This document shows positions 34,403 through 42,745 of a DNA stretch of 64,000 nt, one piece after another. Under the pieces are notes generated by a model, which had not been told where the DNA came from, did not search any database, and saw only the letters and a program-made list of their open reading frames with translations. Every line of letters starts with the position of its first letter. Positions within the stretch are counted from its first letter, which is position 1. Source of the stretch: Salinibacterium sp. SWN167 (GTDB taxonomy: Bacteria; Actinomycetota; Actinomycetes; Actinomycetales; Microbacteriaceae); contig NZ_JADYWU010000001.1 of the NCBI RefSeq assembly GCF_015864665.1, forward strand, positions 2,001,326 to 2,065,325, in the 5' to 3' direction. The translations under genes were made by a program, and so were the position numbers.

Positions 34403-37400
34403 GGGGCCACCACCTCAATCAACACGTTCGCTATGTGCCTTGTCGTCAGGTCAGTGCGGGCGACCCCCCTTTCCTGCGCACCGAGCAGTCGATCAAATGA
34501 CTCCTCTGCTCCGCGCATTTCGCCCGCCTTCATAATCTGAATATCAGAGTGGACAGCGGAGTCCCGCTGTCGCTGGATAGCGGCTAGGCGACGAGACTTC
34601 TGAGATCGAAGTGCCGCCAGCCGGCGCTCTGCTGAAGCAACTTGCCGTTGCTGGTTGGTATGCCTTGCCTCAACCCAGAGCTTCGCGTGTCGCTTATCCA
34701 GTTCGAGGCTCTCTTGTTCGGTCATCTCTCTGATGTCAGCAGAGCCGGCGGCCGACAGGAGCTCAACCGCGCAGCTTTCCACCGCCGCATCGACTGAGAT
34801 CGTTCGGACGGCGAGCGAATCGGTGCTGCCGCGTCGGGTCCACGCATAGATGCCAATCGGATACGCGCCGGGCGCAACACGATCTGACACCACCCTTAAA
34901 GTACTAGAAAGGGGCACATCGAACGCACTGCGCTTCGCTGCAAGGAGCACCAACGGATGGGTCGGTCCCAGAAGCTCTATTTCCCCCTCGTCTTCATCTT
35001 CGGCAAGATCTAAATCAGTCGTCAGGCGAAGCACAATTCTCTCCCCGCGAAGTCGGCGCTTGAGTCGGTGGGCCTCGATTCCTTGATCATCGAGGTCCTC
35101 TGAGATTTGAGTCGCGACATCCGCAGAAACCGGAACACGGGCGACCCGCCCGGGCCGTATTGCAATCGAACGCCCGGGCTGGATGCCTTCGAAGTACTGT
35201 CGAACGAGCGCGGCAATTTTGATGTCGCTAAGCCACTCGCTTGATGCTTCCGCCACGTCCTGCTCGAAGGTCTCGCCCGAATAGCCGAGCAAATCTGGCT
35301 GCTGATCTTCCAGCCCCTGCTCTTCCTCAACGCGCGATAGTTCGTTGTCAGCCAGTTGCCGGAGGGCGGCAGCACGCTCAATGCGGGTTAGCCGAAGATC
35401 AGTCGCAATATCGACAATCGCAGCAGTTATCTCGCCCAAGATCTGTTCGCTGCCACCGAGCGCATGATTGAACACGCCAATACGAGAAAGGCAACGGTCG
35501 TAAATCTCGGCTTCAATCGTGCCCTTGGTGAGGATGTTTACAATCGCGACCGTCTCGCTCTTCTGTCCGCGACGATCAATGCGCCCAATTCGTTGTTCGA
35601 TCCGCATCGGGTTCCATGGAATGTCGTAATTCACGATGGTGTTGCAGAACTGATAATCGAGGCCCTCTGTACCTACTTCCGAACACAGCATCACATCCAC
35701 GGCGTCCAACGAGGAGCGATCGAGTTTGAATCGGTGTCGAATCGACTGTCGATCTTGATCGGCGACCCCTCCATGCATGACTCCCACTCGGATATCCATT
35801 CGGCGGCACTCTGCTTCGAGGTACTGGATGGTGTGGCGAAAAGTTGAAAAAACAAGCACCTTATTGTTCGAATCGGCGGACTTGTCTTTAATCACCTGCC
35901 GGAGCAGCTCGACCTTGGGATCGGCCTCCCCGATGAGGCCCTCCGCGAGGGATTGAATTTCGCGAGCTTCTGCCCGAAACTCCGTTATTTGCTCGGAACT
36001 TAGTGCGTATTCTTCGTATTCGGCAGACATTTCCGAGCTGCGAAGTCGATTTTCGAAGATGTCCTGAATAAGGGGCGCAAGCCCCGAGATCGAACTCGCA
36101 GCCTGACGATAAAGCGTCGATAACAAGAACTTGACCGAAATCTCGGGAGAACGAGCCGCTGCAATACGCTCGCCGAGAGCCAGCACTGCGGAATACACTC
36201 GCTCTTGCTCGGCCGTGAACTCTACGACGGGCGCCGAGGGCTTTCGCGTGGTGAACTCCCCGATATCTCTACGTCGCGTTCGTGTCACTATCTCCGAAAA
36301 GGTGTTGAGTTTCTCAATGAGCCTGACTGCGCGAACGCGATCCCTGTCGTCGGTGTCTGAACCATTCAGCAGGGCCAGCAACTCCGCAACGCGCGGATCA
36401 ACGGTCAATACGTCTTGGCCCCATCTGGTCTTGATCGCGAGGCTTAGATGCCGGGCGGCTTGAAGGGCCCAGTCTCTGTCGCCGCTACGTGCAGAAACGG
36501 ACGCGTTGTATAGGTGCTCATTTGGCTCCAGCATGACGAGGAAGTCATCCTGATCCGTCACGAGATCATCTCGCAACAGATTTACGATCGTGAAAAGGTC
36601 CTGACTGCGTGTCTGGATCGGCGTGGCCGACATCATCACCACGGCGTCGGATGCATCAACGAAGCGCTGAACGCATTGGTACGCCTTGGTCTCACGATTC
36701 CGGATGTGATGGGCCTCGTCAACGATTAGCAAGTCGAACTTGAGCTCGCCCGCTAGATCATCGAGGGAAGCTGTACCTAATTTCTTGCCATTGCGGCGAC
36801 CCGTTAGAAGCGTCTCGTCGAGCAGCGAGTAAGGCAGGATCGCCTTTCGGTAACGGGTCGGCCAAGCACCATCGCGGAGGGTCTCTTCCAAACACCACCG
36901 CAACGTTTTGCTGTCGAGATGCACAAAATCCTCATCAAACCGTTTGAGTTCATTGCGCCACTTTTCGTCGACTACGAGGGGCCTAGGACAAATCACGAGA
37001 ACCGATTCCGCACGCTTGCGTGCTTCAAGCTCCTTGATGATGAGGCACGCTTCGATTGTCTTTCCCACGCCAACGTCGTCCGCGATAAGAATGCGCGGCC
37101 GATCAGACTGCACGAGCTTAAGCACCGGTCGATACTGGTAGGGCTCAAAGTCGACGCGACCCGCGTTGCGGGAACGAAGATAGTCGCTGTTCGGGTCGAG
37201 CAGCAATACCGCCGAGAGCGCCGCATGGAGTTCTCTGGCAGAGACTGCGCGACCGTTTTGTGCATTTTCGATCCGTTCGACCTGCGCCGCAAGATATTGA
37301 TGAATAGCTCCGTCGTGGAAGACACTATGTCGGAGTTCACCTCCAACCTCGTCTGAGCCCACTACAGCGCCGCTAACCTCGCGTCGAGCTACTAGCCGCA

Positions 37401-37527
37401 CTACGGTGCCAGGCGCCAGCGGTTCGGGTCCGTCAACAACCATATTTCGAGTTCTTCCCTGCAAGTTGAGATGAGCGCCATCGAGTCCGAGAGCAATCGC
37501 CACACACGGCTTCCTTTCGTCGAACAT
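34399..37527 (-). CDS. SNF2-type helicase (DEAD/DEAH superfamily 2), candidate defence protein
   Basis: A 1042-residue superfamily-2 ATPase. Helicase motifs in order: Walker A ILIADDVGVGKTIEA (~150), DEAH-box LLIVDEAHH (~270), VVMMSATPIQT (~295), the second RecA domain with VLVFSTFRHTIQYLEAE, LCSEVGTEGLDYQ and motif VI QRIGRIDRRGQ (~645). The C-terminal 350 residues form an unrecognised domain ending in a basic coiled coil (~920-970). The DrmD helicase of DISARM and the RapA-type remodelers have similar cores, but DrmA/B/C partners are absent. A GTG at 37503, eight bases after AAGGAAG, is an alternative start. The next gene, coupled by ATGA, encodes a GHKL ATPase. Confidence 0.85.
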   Translation of the reverse strand: MFDERKPCVAIALGLDGAHLNLQGRTRNMVVDGPEPLAPGTVVRLVARREVSGAVVGSDEVGGELRHSVFHDGAIHQYLAAQVERIENAQNGRAVSARELHAALSAVLLLDPNSDYLRSRNAGRVDFEPYQYRPVLKLVQSDRPRILIADDVGVGKTIEACLIIKELEARKRAESVLVICPRPLVVDEKWRNELKRFDEDFVHLDSKTLRWCLEETLRDGAWPTRYRKAILPYSLLDETLLTGRRNGKKLGTASLDDLAGELKFDLLIVDEAHHIRNRETKAYQCVQRFVDASDAVVMMSATPIQTRSQDLFTIVNLLRDDLVTDQDDFLVMLEPNEHLYNASVSARSGDRDWALQAARHLSLAIKTRWGQDVLTVDPRVAELLALLNGSDTDDRDRVRAVRLIEKLNTFSEIVTRTRRRDIGEFTTRKPSAPVVEFTAEQERVYSAVLALGERIAAARSPEISVKFLLSTLYRQAASSISGLAPLIQDIFENRLRSSEMSAEYEEYALSSEQITEFRAEAREIQSLAEGLIGEADPKVELLRQVIKDKSADSNNKVLVFSTFRHTIQYLEAECRRMDIRVGVMHGGVADQDRQSIRHRFKLDRSSLDAVDVMLCSEVGTEGLDYQFCNTIVNYDIPWNPMRIEQRIGRIDRRGQKSETVAIVNILTKGTIEAEIYDRCLSRIGVFNHALGGSEQILGEITAAIVDIATDLRLTRIERAAALRQLADNELSRVEEEQGLEDQQPDLLGYSGETFEQDVAEASSEWLSDIKIAALVRQYFEGIQPGRSIAIRPGRVARVPVSADVATQISEDLDDQGIEAHRLKRRLRGERIVLRLTTDLDLAEDEDEGEIELLGPTHPLVLLAAKRSAFDVPLSSTLRVVSDRVAPGAYPIGIYAWTRRGSTDSLAVRTISVDAAVESCAVELLSAAGSADIREMTEQESLELDKRHAKLWVEARHTNQQRQVASAERRLAALRSQKSRRLAAIQRQRDSAVHSDIQIMKAGEMRGAEESFDRLLGAQERGVARTDLTTRHIANVLIEVVAP

Positions 37528-37653
37528 AGCCCGTGCCGAGTCCGTGGCGCGGTAGGCGCGGTTCTCGAGAGAATTCCGAGATAAAGCAACAAGTCAGCGG
37601 TCCCTCAGCACCCTTCCACTTGCGTCGTCTTATCTATCTGTTCAACCCAGCGG

Positions 37654-38325
37654 CTACTCGTAGATTTCGATAAAACTGGGATCATACAACTCGATTTGGG
37701 CAACGCCTTCGAAAAGCGTGATGCGACCCGAGGTGCAAAGAGTCAGTCCACCTGCGATCGATTCGAGTGAACCTACATCCCACACCACAATTTGGAAACG
37801 AGCGGGGTCCGGATAGTCGCGACCGAGGTTCAGGAATACGTCGTCGTAGGAATTTCCACCCCCGGCAAGCGGGCCGCACACACGTTGAACGGTCCCGGCA
37901 TGGGCGGCCGCTTCATTCCACGCGATGCCGCCACCCGGTTGCTGAACAGCTTCCGCGGGCGCAACACCCACTTCGCAAAGCCCGTCTGCTCGAAGAAGCT
38001 CAATAGCTCGCGGCCCGAATCGGTCAGAGAGCGATTCGCATGTATCGACTCCAAACTGCTCCGCTGCGCCTTTCCCGGAGGCGTAATCTACAAAAACGTT
38101 GTACTCGCTCGAACAATTACTACTCAACCAGTCCAGCTCCGCGTTTATCGCCCCGGCAGTGTCGTCGGTCTTCACTCGGTGCAACACAGTCGAAAGGGTG
38201 TCGGTGCAGCTCGCTGCGGGCTCAGCTCGAACTTGATCGGATCCGTAGCTCGTGCACCCAGCGAGTAACGCTAGAAGAGCTATGACCGCTACTTGTTTCA
38301 GCCCCGCCCATTTTTTCATCCCCAT
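37654..38325 (-). CDS. Lipoprotein with a C-terminal OB-fold-like domain
   Basis: A 223-residue exported protein. Lipobox LLAGC follows a Lys-containing N-terminus and a hydrophobic stretch. The mature part holds five or six Cys in a helical segment (~35-115). The C-terminal domain (HAGTVQRVCGPLAG, VFLNLGRDYPDPARFQIVVW, and GRITLFEGVAQIELYDPSFIEI) matches the small OB-fold domain seen in secreted proteins. MGMKKW is the chosen start; the frame extends to 38409. It lies between the helicase gene and the left repeat of the tRNA-Pro island. No function is known. Confidence 0.72.
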   Translation of the reverse strand: MGMKKWAGLKQVAVIALLALLAGCTSYGSDQVRAEPAASCTDTLSTVLHRVKTDDTAGAINAELDWLSSNCSSEYNVFVDYASGKGAAEQFGVDTCESLSDRFGPRAIELLRADGLCEVGVAPAEAVQQPGGGIAWNEAAAHAGTVQRVCGPLAGGGNSYDDVFLNLGRDYPDPARFQIVVWDVGSLESIAGGLTLCTSGRITLFEGVAQIELYDPSFIEIYE

Positions 38326-38513
38326 AGTTGATGACCCTTGCAGATCACACTGCTGGCGGTCAATGATCTCGCGAAGTGGTTCGCCCGCAACACATGCAAC
38401 GGCTCTCAATCCGTCGGGAAGCTATCGGCAGTATCGAAGCGAGCTCTCCGAAGTCGCCGCCGCTGAAGAACAAACGGACTTGCGCAGTCAGTCGAGACCA
38501 AGCGAATTCCCGA

Positions 38514-38612
38514 CTCAAAGTGTTGGATTTGTGTTGGATTGCACGGCAGCGTTCAAAAATCCCATAGAAAAGCTCCGGACTTCGTGAGAAATCCGGGGCA
38601 CATTGTGGGCTG
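38514..38612. repeat. Left copy of a ~100-bp direct repeat matching the tRNA-Pro 3' end and terminator
   Basis: Aligns with 42503-42603. Best block: CCATAGAAAA-GCTCCGGA, TTCGTGAGAAATCCGGGGCA and CATTGT-GGGCTG, the last seven bases being the end of tRNA-Pro minus one base. Mismatches in the hairpin (two in the left arm) show this copy is the decayed one. The likely origin is site-specific insertion at the tRNA. 38613-39108 shows no gene, only an imperfect hairpin GGGCTGT...ACAGCCC at 38607-38633. Confidence 0.75.
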
Positions 38613-39108
38613 TTCCAAGAACTCACACAGCCCTTGAATCACAGGTCCGTTCGCGACGCCTGAAACGCGTTTTCCTCCACGCCCCTCCGGATTTTCCTCT
38701 TTTGGCGCGGGGCTGTGCTGAGTCGGGGCGCCGAAGGGGGCACGCTCGGTGTTTGGCGCCCGAGGGGTGGCACACTGGAGGCGCTCCGAAGCGGCGATAG
38801 TGTCGCCGCAGGCGCTCGTCCATTCGTCTACGCCTCTAAAACTACCAACGCGAAGGCAAGCGAATCCCCTGACAATGTCGGCATTCCGTCGACAGCGTTC
38901 GAGCGTCACGGTGGACATCGCTCTCGCTATGGTTCGGTGCGCGTCGGATCTCGGCCGTCTCAATGTCGGCAGGGCGCGCCAGACTCGGCAAGTTCCTGCT
39001 TAAGTATATGGTTCGAGGGAACTTGGTGCTGCGATGTGTTGCGGCCGTTCCATACCGCGGGATTTCGAGGACGTTTCGACGTCGAACAAAACTGGAGACT
39101 GAATCGTC

Positions 39109-39735
39109 ATGACCTTCCTCAAAGCAAGGGTTCTGCTCTGGCCTCTCCTACTGGTCATTGTGCTGGTGGTCGCGGGAATGGGCGCAGGTTTCGCGTTTGG
39201 TGGACTCAACGCGCTCGCTCTCGGTTCGCTGTTCACCAGTAGCTCGAACGAACGAGATTCGCAGGTTATTAAGTTCGACACACCCATGCAAGAGGTCGCC
39301 TTACTCAGCCTTCATATCGAGGGTATCGCGAGGGACGAAGGCAAAGGAGAGATTCTCGGCTTCGCCGTACCCGCGAGCGAGAAAACGACGTTGATCCAGT
39401 ACAAGTTCGACGCAAAACTAGGCATCGATGGGTCACAGGTGAAGATCGAACCAACCGGGCCAGGGTCGTTTCGGGTGACTATCCCTGAATTCATTAGCAT
39501 CGGCTTCGACGATCCCGTGTTCGAGGACCCCATCGAGACCAACAACGTGCTCAGCTGGCTGGCGCCGCCAGCGGCTCAAAATCGCATGATCAACAACATT
39601 CTCAGCGACGAGAACAAGCAGAAGTACATCACCCAAAGCGAAGCAGCGCTGAAAGCGCAAGCCCAAGTTTTCTACTCCGGAATCATCAAAAGCGTCGATC
39701 CTACGATCACCATCGACTTTGAGTTCGCAGGGTAG
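39109..39735 (+). CDS. Membrane-anchored protein, DUF4230-like
   Basis: A 208-residue protein with one N-terminal transmembrane helix (residues ~9-32) and an extracytoplasmic domain. The order of elements (DTPMQEVALLSLHIEGI, KFDAKLGIDGSQVKIEPTG, FRVTIPEFISIGFDDPVFE, then a helical ...YITQSEAALKAQAQVF and a final acidic strand) resembles DUF4230. That match is by pattern only. It is the first gene inside the tRNA-Pro island. No function is known for the family. Confidence 0.6.
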   Translation: MTFLKARVLLWPLLLVIVLVVAGMGAGFAFGGLNALALGSLFTSSSNERDSQVIKFDTPMQEVALLSLHIEGIARDEGKGEILGFAVPASEKTTLIQYKFDAKLGIDGSQVKIEPTGPGSFRVTIPEFISIGFDDPVFEDPIETNNVLSWLAPPAAQNRMINNILSDENKQKYITQSEAALKAQAQVFYSGIIKSVDPTITIDFEFAG

Positions 39736-39781
39736 ATGCCCATAGTGCCCCATCTCGCCCTCTGTTGCCGCGCAGCCCGGG

Positions 39782-39838
39782 AAACCGGACGGGCCACCTA
39801 AGCAACCCATCCGCAGGAGAGACGCAGGCGCCGTGAAC
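39782..39838 (+). repeat. Direct repeat, copy 1, in decayed coding DNA
   Basis: Pairs with 40014-40070, 232 bases away. Translated in comparable frames, copy 1 gives KPDGPPKQPIRRRDAGAVN. The spelling differs at several bases but the protein motif is kept, so both copies derive from the same coding sequence. Neither is part of an intact gene. Confidence 0.6.
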
Positions 39839-40013
39839 ATCTTCAGCATGGTCACCGGGTTCGAGACCGAAGACCCCGAAGATCACCGGGTGACGAACGT
39901 CATGATCGACTACACCCCAGTCCCGATGGTGTTCATCGAACCGTTCGACCCAGTACAACCTGCGCACTATCGCCACGTTCCTGAAGGAGCGAGTCATTGC
40001 CGAACAGCTCGTC

Positions 40014-40070
40014 AAACCGGACTGGCCACCTACGCGACCCGTCAGTCGGCGAGATGCTGGCGCCGTGAAC
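40014..40070 (+). repeat. Direct repeat, copy 2, in decayed coding DNA
   Basis: Reads KPDWPPTRPVSRRDAGAVN in frame, continuing from TIATFLKERVIAEQLV upstream and to a stop near 40123. The upstream part of the frame is broken. The source gene is not recognised. Confidence 0.6.
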
Positions 40071-40172
40071 CCATACACGAAAACGCTTCCACGCGACCCT
40101 CTCCTGGCGCGGTGGGCAAAATGAACTGTCCCGGGTTTCTTGCCGCTTTCTTTCTGGTGAAAGGATGCAGTT

Positions 40173-40487
40173 ATACCCAAGTCTTATCCAAGCGAGGTTC
40201 GTGAGCGCGCCGTCAGGATGGCCCTCGATCGTCTAGCTGATTACCCGTCGATGGCGGCTGCGTGTCGTGATCTTGCGCCGAAGCTCGATGTCGGCATCGA
40301 GACGCTGCGGAAGTGGATCATGCAAGCTCAGGCCGATGCCGGGAACCGGGTCGGCCCGACGAGTGTCGAGCTAGAGGAGATTCGGCGGCCCAAGAAAGAG
40401 AACAGGGAGCTTAGGGAGATCAACGATGTTCTGAAGGCGGCGACGTCTTTCTTCGCGAGGGAACTCGACCCTCGCACCCGCCCATAG
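40173..40487 (+). pseudogene. IS3-family transposase OrfA with a lost start codon
   Basis: 104 codons read in the IS3 OrfA pattern: PKSYPSEVRERAVRMALDRL, PSMAAACRDLAPKLDVGIETLRKWI (helix-turn-helix), then ELEEIRRPKKENRELREIND (leucine-zipper-like coiled coil) and a C-terminal FFARELDPRTRP. The frame opens right after a stop at 40158-40160, and the position where the family has ATG reads ATA, with AAAGGA well placed before it. So the start codon appears mutated. Internal ATG 40218 would make a shortened protein. Confidence 0.78.
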
Positions 40488-40594
40488 TCGCGTCCATCAT
40501 TCGGATGAAGGAAGACGGCCACGGAGTCGAGTTGACTTGCAGGGTCCTGCGCGAGCAGGGTATCCAGGTCACTTCGCGGTCATATCGGGCATAG
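40484..40594 (+). pseudogene. Fragment of IS3-family transposase OrfB
   Basis: Overlaps the end of orfA in another frame, as usual for IS3 elements. It reads IVASIIRMKEDGHGVELTCR then VLREQGIQVTSRSYRA and stops (TAG). GVE-x-ICRVLRE is the OrfB N-terminus. The DDE catalytic domain is absent, so the copy cannot transpose. Confidence 0.75.
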
Positions 40595-40759
40595 AGAACA
40601 CAGGCGGCATCTGCGCGCACGCGCAGCGGCAGCAACGCCAATGCGAGTCGCGTCGAGTCGCGTCTTAGTCAAATACGAGGACATCGGGAAGAATCTATTG
40701 GGCAACGCAAATATAACCATCTGAGTAACCGCGCTCACAGACCGCTAGTTGAGAAGTCA

Positions 40760-41926
40760 GTGCGTTCCATGGCAAAGCGCGTGCTAAGTGCGTCCAGTGC
40801 TGTGAGCATCATGACGCTCGACCTATCGTTCCTTGAGGTTTCGTTACGACCAGCAGGAATTGTCGAGCGACCAGTGAATGTGTACGACATCCTCCGTGAG
40901 GGATGGAGGGAGACCCGTGTCGACATGACCCTTCAGTTCTTCCTTGACCCGACAGAGCGCCGTGGTCTCGGCACCCTTGTCATAGACGCCCTCCTTCGCC
41001 TCCTCGATGGAGCCCCGAGCATAGGACTTAATGGTCGAACCAGTAAGCATCTAAACGCGCAAGACGCGGAAGGCTCTGACGCGTGGGAAGTTGCTACTCA
41101 GGTCGACTTCATCGACGTGTTTGCGTCGAACCAGGATTTGGACGTTGCGCTTGTGCTAGAGAACAAGATCGGCCACGTGCTCGATAACCCGCTGAGGAAG
41201 TATGTCGAGTACGCCCGCAACAAGGGATTCGACACCGTAATCGTGGCTGTACTCGCGCCCGAGACGCGAGATCACCCCGACCCAGTGCAGAAGAACTTCC
41301 TATCCAGAGCCATCACATACGCCGAGTTGAGCGCTGAGATCAAGAGCGCACCAGAGTTGGTCGAGTTCCTGATGAGCCCCGGGGATCAAGACCAGCGCCG
41401 CAGCCTCGATCTCCTACAGCAGTTCATCGAAGCCCGACACGGAAAGACAGAAATGACAGACCTTGAAGACCAAGCGCACCGGCTCAACGAATGGCGGGGC
41501 ATTCTCGAAGAACACAGAGGAGCCATCACCGCCTTCGAGGAAGCGAGGAGCAGCATCGGCCGTCTTATACGCGATCGAAGAAAACGCCTTGAACCCCTAA
41601 TCGCCGATCGTCTCGAAGCACTAGCGCTAGAGACAGGATGGCAAGCGCACGGCGGCGGTAAAGAGGAGACGTGGAATGCTTATCATTTCCCAACAGCAGG
41701 CTGGTCCGTCGAACTCAAATTCTCAGCTGATCCGACCCGCCCGATGATCTTCGTCTACGACCGACGTGGACTCACCTACAAGGATTCCACTATCGAACCG
41801 CTCGGCCTCACATGGACCAACACCGACGAGAAAATCGCCGACGCTTTCATCGAACGCGTTGTTCATATTCTCGGCGAGGTGAAGGCGGGTACCCGGCTCC
41901 CCGCGGGCGGGCGCGAAACGGTGTAG
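40760..41926 (+). CDS. PD-(D/E)XK nuclease-superfamily protein
   Basis: A 388-residue cytoplasmic protein. The N-terminal half has the restriction-endonuclease-like core: Asp116 and Asp119 in TQVDFIDVF, then a strand LVLENKI with Glu134-Asn135-Lys136 (ExK), and helix LRKYVEYARNKGFD followed by VIVAVLAPE. The C-terminal half (~230-388) has a charged helical segment and a beta-rich end (WNAYHFPTAGWSVELKF). The family includes stand-alone nucleases tied to phage defence; nuclease activity is likely but its target is unknown. The GTG at 40760 is the longest start; ATG codons at 40769 and 40811 are alternatives. It is the second main gene of the tRNA-Pro island. Confidence 0.75.
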   Translation: MRSMAKRVLSASSAVSIMTLDLSFLEVSLRPAGIVERPVNVYDILREGWRETRVDMTLQFFLDPTERRGLGTLVIDALLRLLDGAPSIGLNGRTSKHLNAQDAEGSDAWEVATQVDFIDVFASNQDLDVALVLENKIGHVLDNPLRKYVEYARNKGFDTVIVAVLAPETRDHPDPVQKNFLSRAITYAELSAEIKSAPELVEFLMSPGDQDQRRSLDLLQQFIEARHGKTEMTDLEDQAHRLNEWRGILEEHRGAITAFEEARSSIGRLIRDRRKRLEPLIADRLEALALETGWQAHGGGKEETWNAYHFPTAGWSVELKFSADPTRPMIFVYDRRGLTYKDSTIEPLGLTWTNTDEKIADAFIERVVHILGEVKAGTRLPAGGRETV

Positions 41927-42502
41927 CAGCCTCCAGACGCTGATCGCGCTCGTGCTGCACGACTCAAGCACCGCCGACGCTGTACAACTCGATCCAACGC
42001 CACGACGGTGCGTCGGCTTCGCGAAGTGTAGGGACACCGCGGCATGAGGTTCGTCAGTCTCTATGCTCTTCGCACCAGAGACTCGAAGGCGACGCTTGCT
42101 GCGATAGGCCCTGTGGGACCGAATAACGATCGAGTGCTCGCCCATTGCGCCGGCACTTTCGTTGCGGGCAGGGCGCCAATCCACACCCAGCGTGTGTGGC
42201 CGAGGCGTTGGCGTTGCTGCCGCGACTTCATTCCTTCGGCAAGCGAAAAAAGGACATATCCGGCATCCGCTCGATGTACGCGCCGATGCGTCGCTGATCG
42301 AATGGCTACCGCAATTCCATGGACGAGGTCGAGTTCTAGAAATCCACCCCGCACCACGGCCGCGTGCATCGAAGTAACCGTTGATAAGACCGCGCTCGTC
42401 GGACGACTACAACCACATTCCTTATGAACCGAGAGAGTAAGACATCTCGCAGATCAGAGCCCACACATCGCACTAATTAAATGGGCTTTCGATGCTCCGG
42501 AG
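41927..42502. other. Island segment with no convincing gene
   Basis: A plus-strand open frame at 42044-42427 has Arg/Pro-rich, low-quality composition and no ribosome site. Peptide-like pieces in different frames suggest decayed coding DNA, not recognised. Confidence 0.5.
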
Positions 42503-42603
42503 TTCAAAGTGTTGGGAAAACGTTGGATCGGGGTTCTGAACCCAAACGCTCCATAGAAAAAGCCCCGGATTTCGTGAGAAATCCGGGGCACATTGTCGGG
42601 CTG
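42503..42603. repeat. Right copy of the ~100-bp direct repeat, spanning the tRNA-Pro terminator and tRNA 3' end
   Basis: Intact copy: it contains the perfect terminator hairpin and ends within the tRNA acceptor stem (CGGGCTG). Pairs with 38514-38612. The copy next to the functional tRNA is expected to be the reconstituted attachment site. Confidence 0.75.
42563..42588 (-). terminator. Rho-independent terminator of tRNA-Pro
   Basis: Eleven-base perfect stem (CCCCGGATTTC with GAAATCCGGGG), four-base loop, then GCTTTTTC on the minus strand, a proper U-tract, eight bases past the tRNA 3' end. Confidence 0.88.
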
Positions 42604-42669
42604 ACAGGATTTGAACCTGCGACCCCCTGACCCCCAGTCAGGTGCGCTACCAAGCTGCGCTACAGCCCG
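42596..42669 (-). tRNA. tRNA-Pro (anticodon GGG)
   Basis: The minus strand folds as a tRNA: acceptor CGGGCTG pairs with CAGCCCG, discriminator A, D-arm GCGCAGCTTGGTAGCGC, anticodon arm CCTGA-CTGGGGG-TCAGG giving anticodon GGG, and T-arm with GGTTCAAATCC. CCA is not encoded. A terminator follows at once. Its 3' end is duplicated at 38.5 kb, marking it as an integration site. Confidence 0.95.
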
Positions 42670-42745
42670 CGACAACTCCACTATCCTAACGCGGAATTTG
42701 AGGGCCCGTGTTCACATTGGGGTCAAATGCGGCACTAACGCAAAA

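Larger units (their letters stand above)
40161..40650 (+). mobile_element. Remnant of an IS3-family insertion sequence
   Basis: Holds a nearly complete orfA and the first ~37 codons of orfB, after which IS similarity fades around 40650. No right end or flanking target duplication was found. The element is inactive and lies inside the tRNA-Pro island. Confidence 0.8.

Noticed and set aside
34399..37527. Reading the helicase as DrmD of a DISARM system
   Set aside because: No DrmA, DrmB (DUF1998), DrmC or methyltransferase genes lie nearby; only the helicase core is shared.
38553..38963. Minus-strand open frame of 136 codons
   Set aside because: It spans the tRNA-terminator repeat and has Arg/Pro/Ser-biased composition.
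42044..42427. Plus-strand open frame of 127 codons in the island
   Set aside because: Arg/Pro-rich, no start signal, antisense and sister frames are equally open; not treated as a gene.
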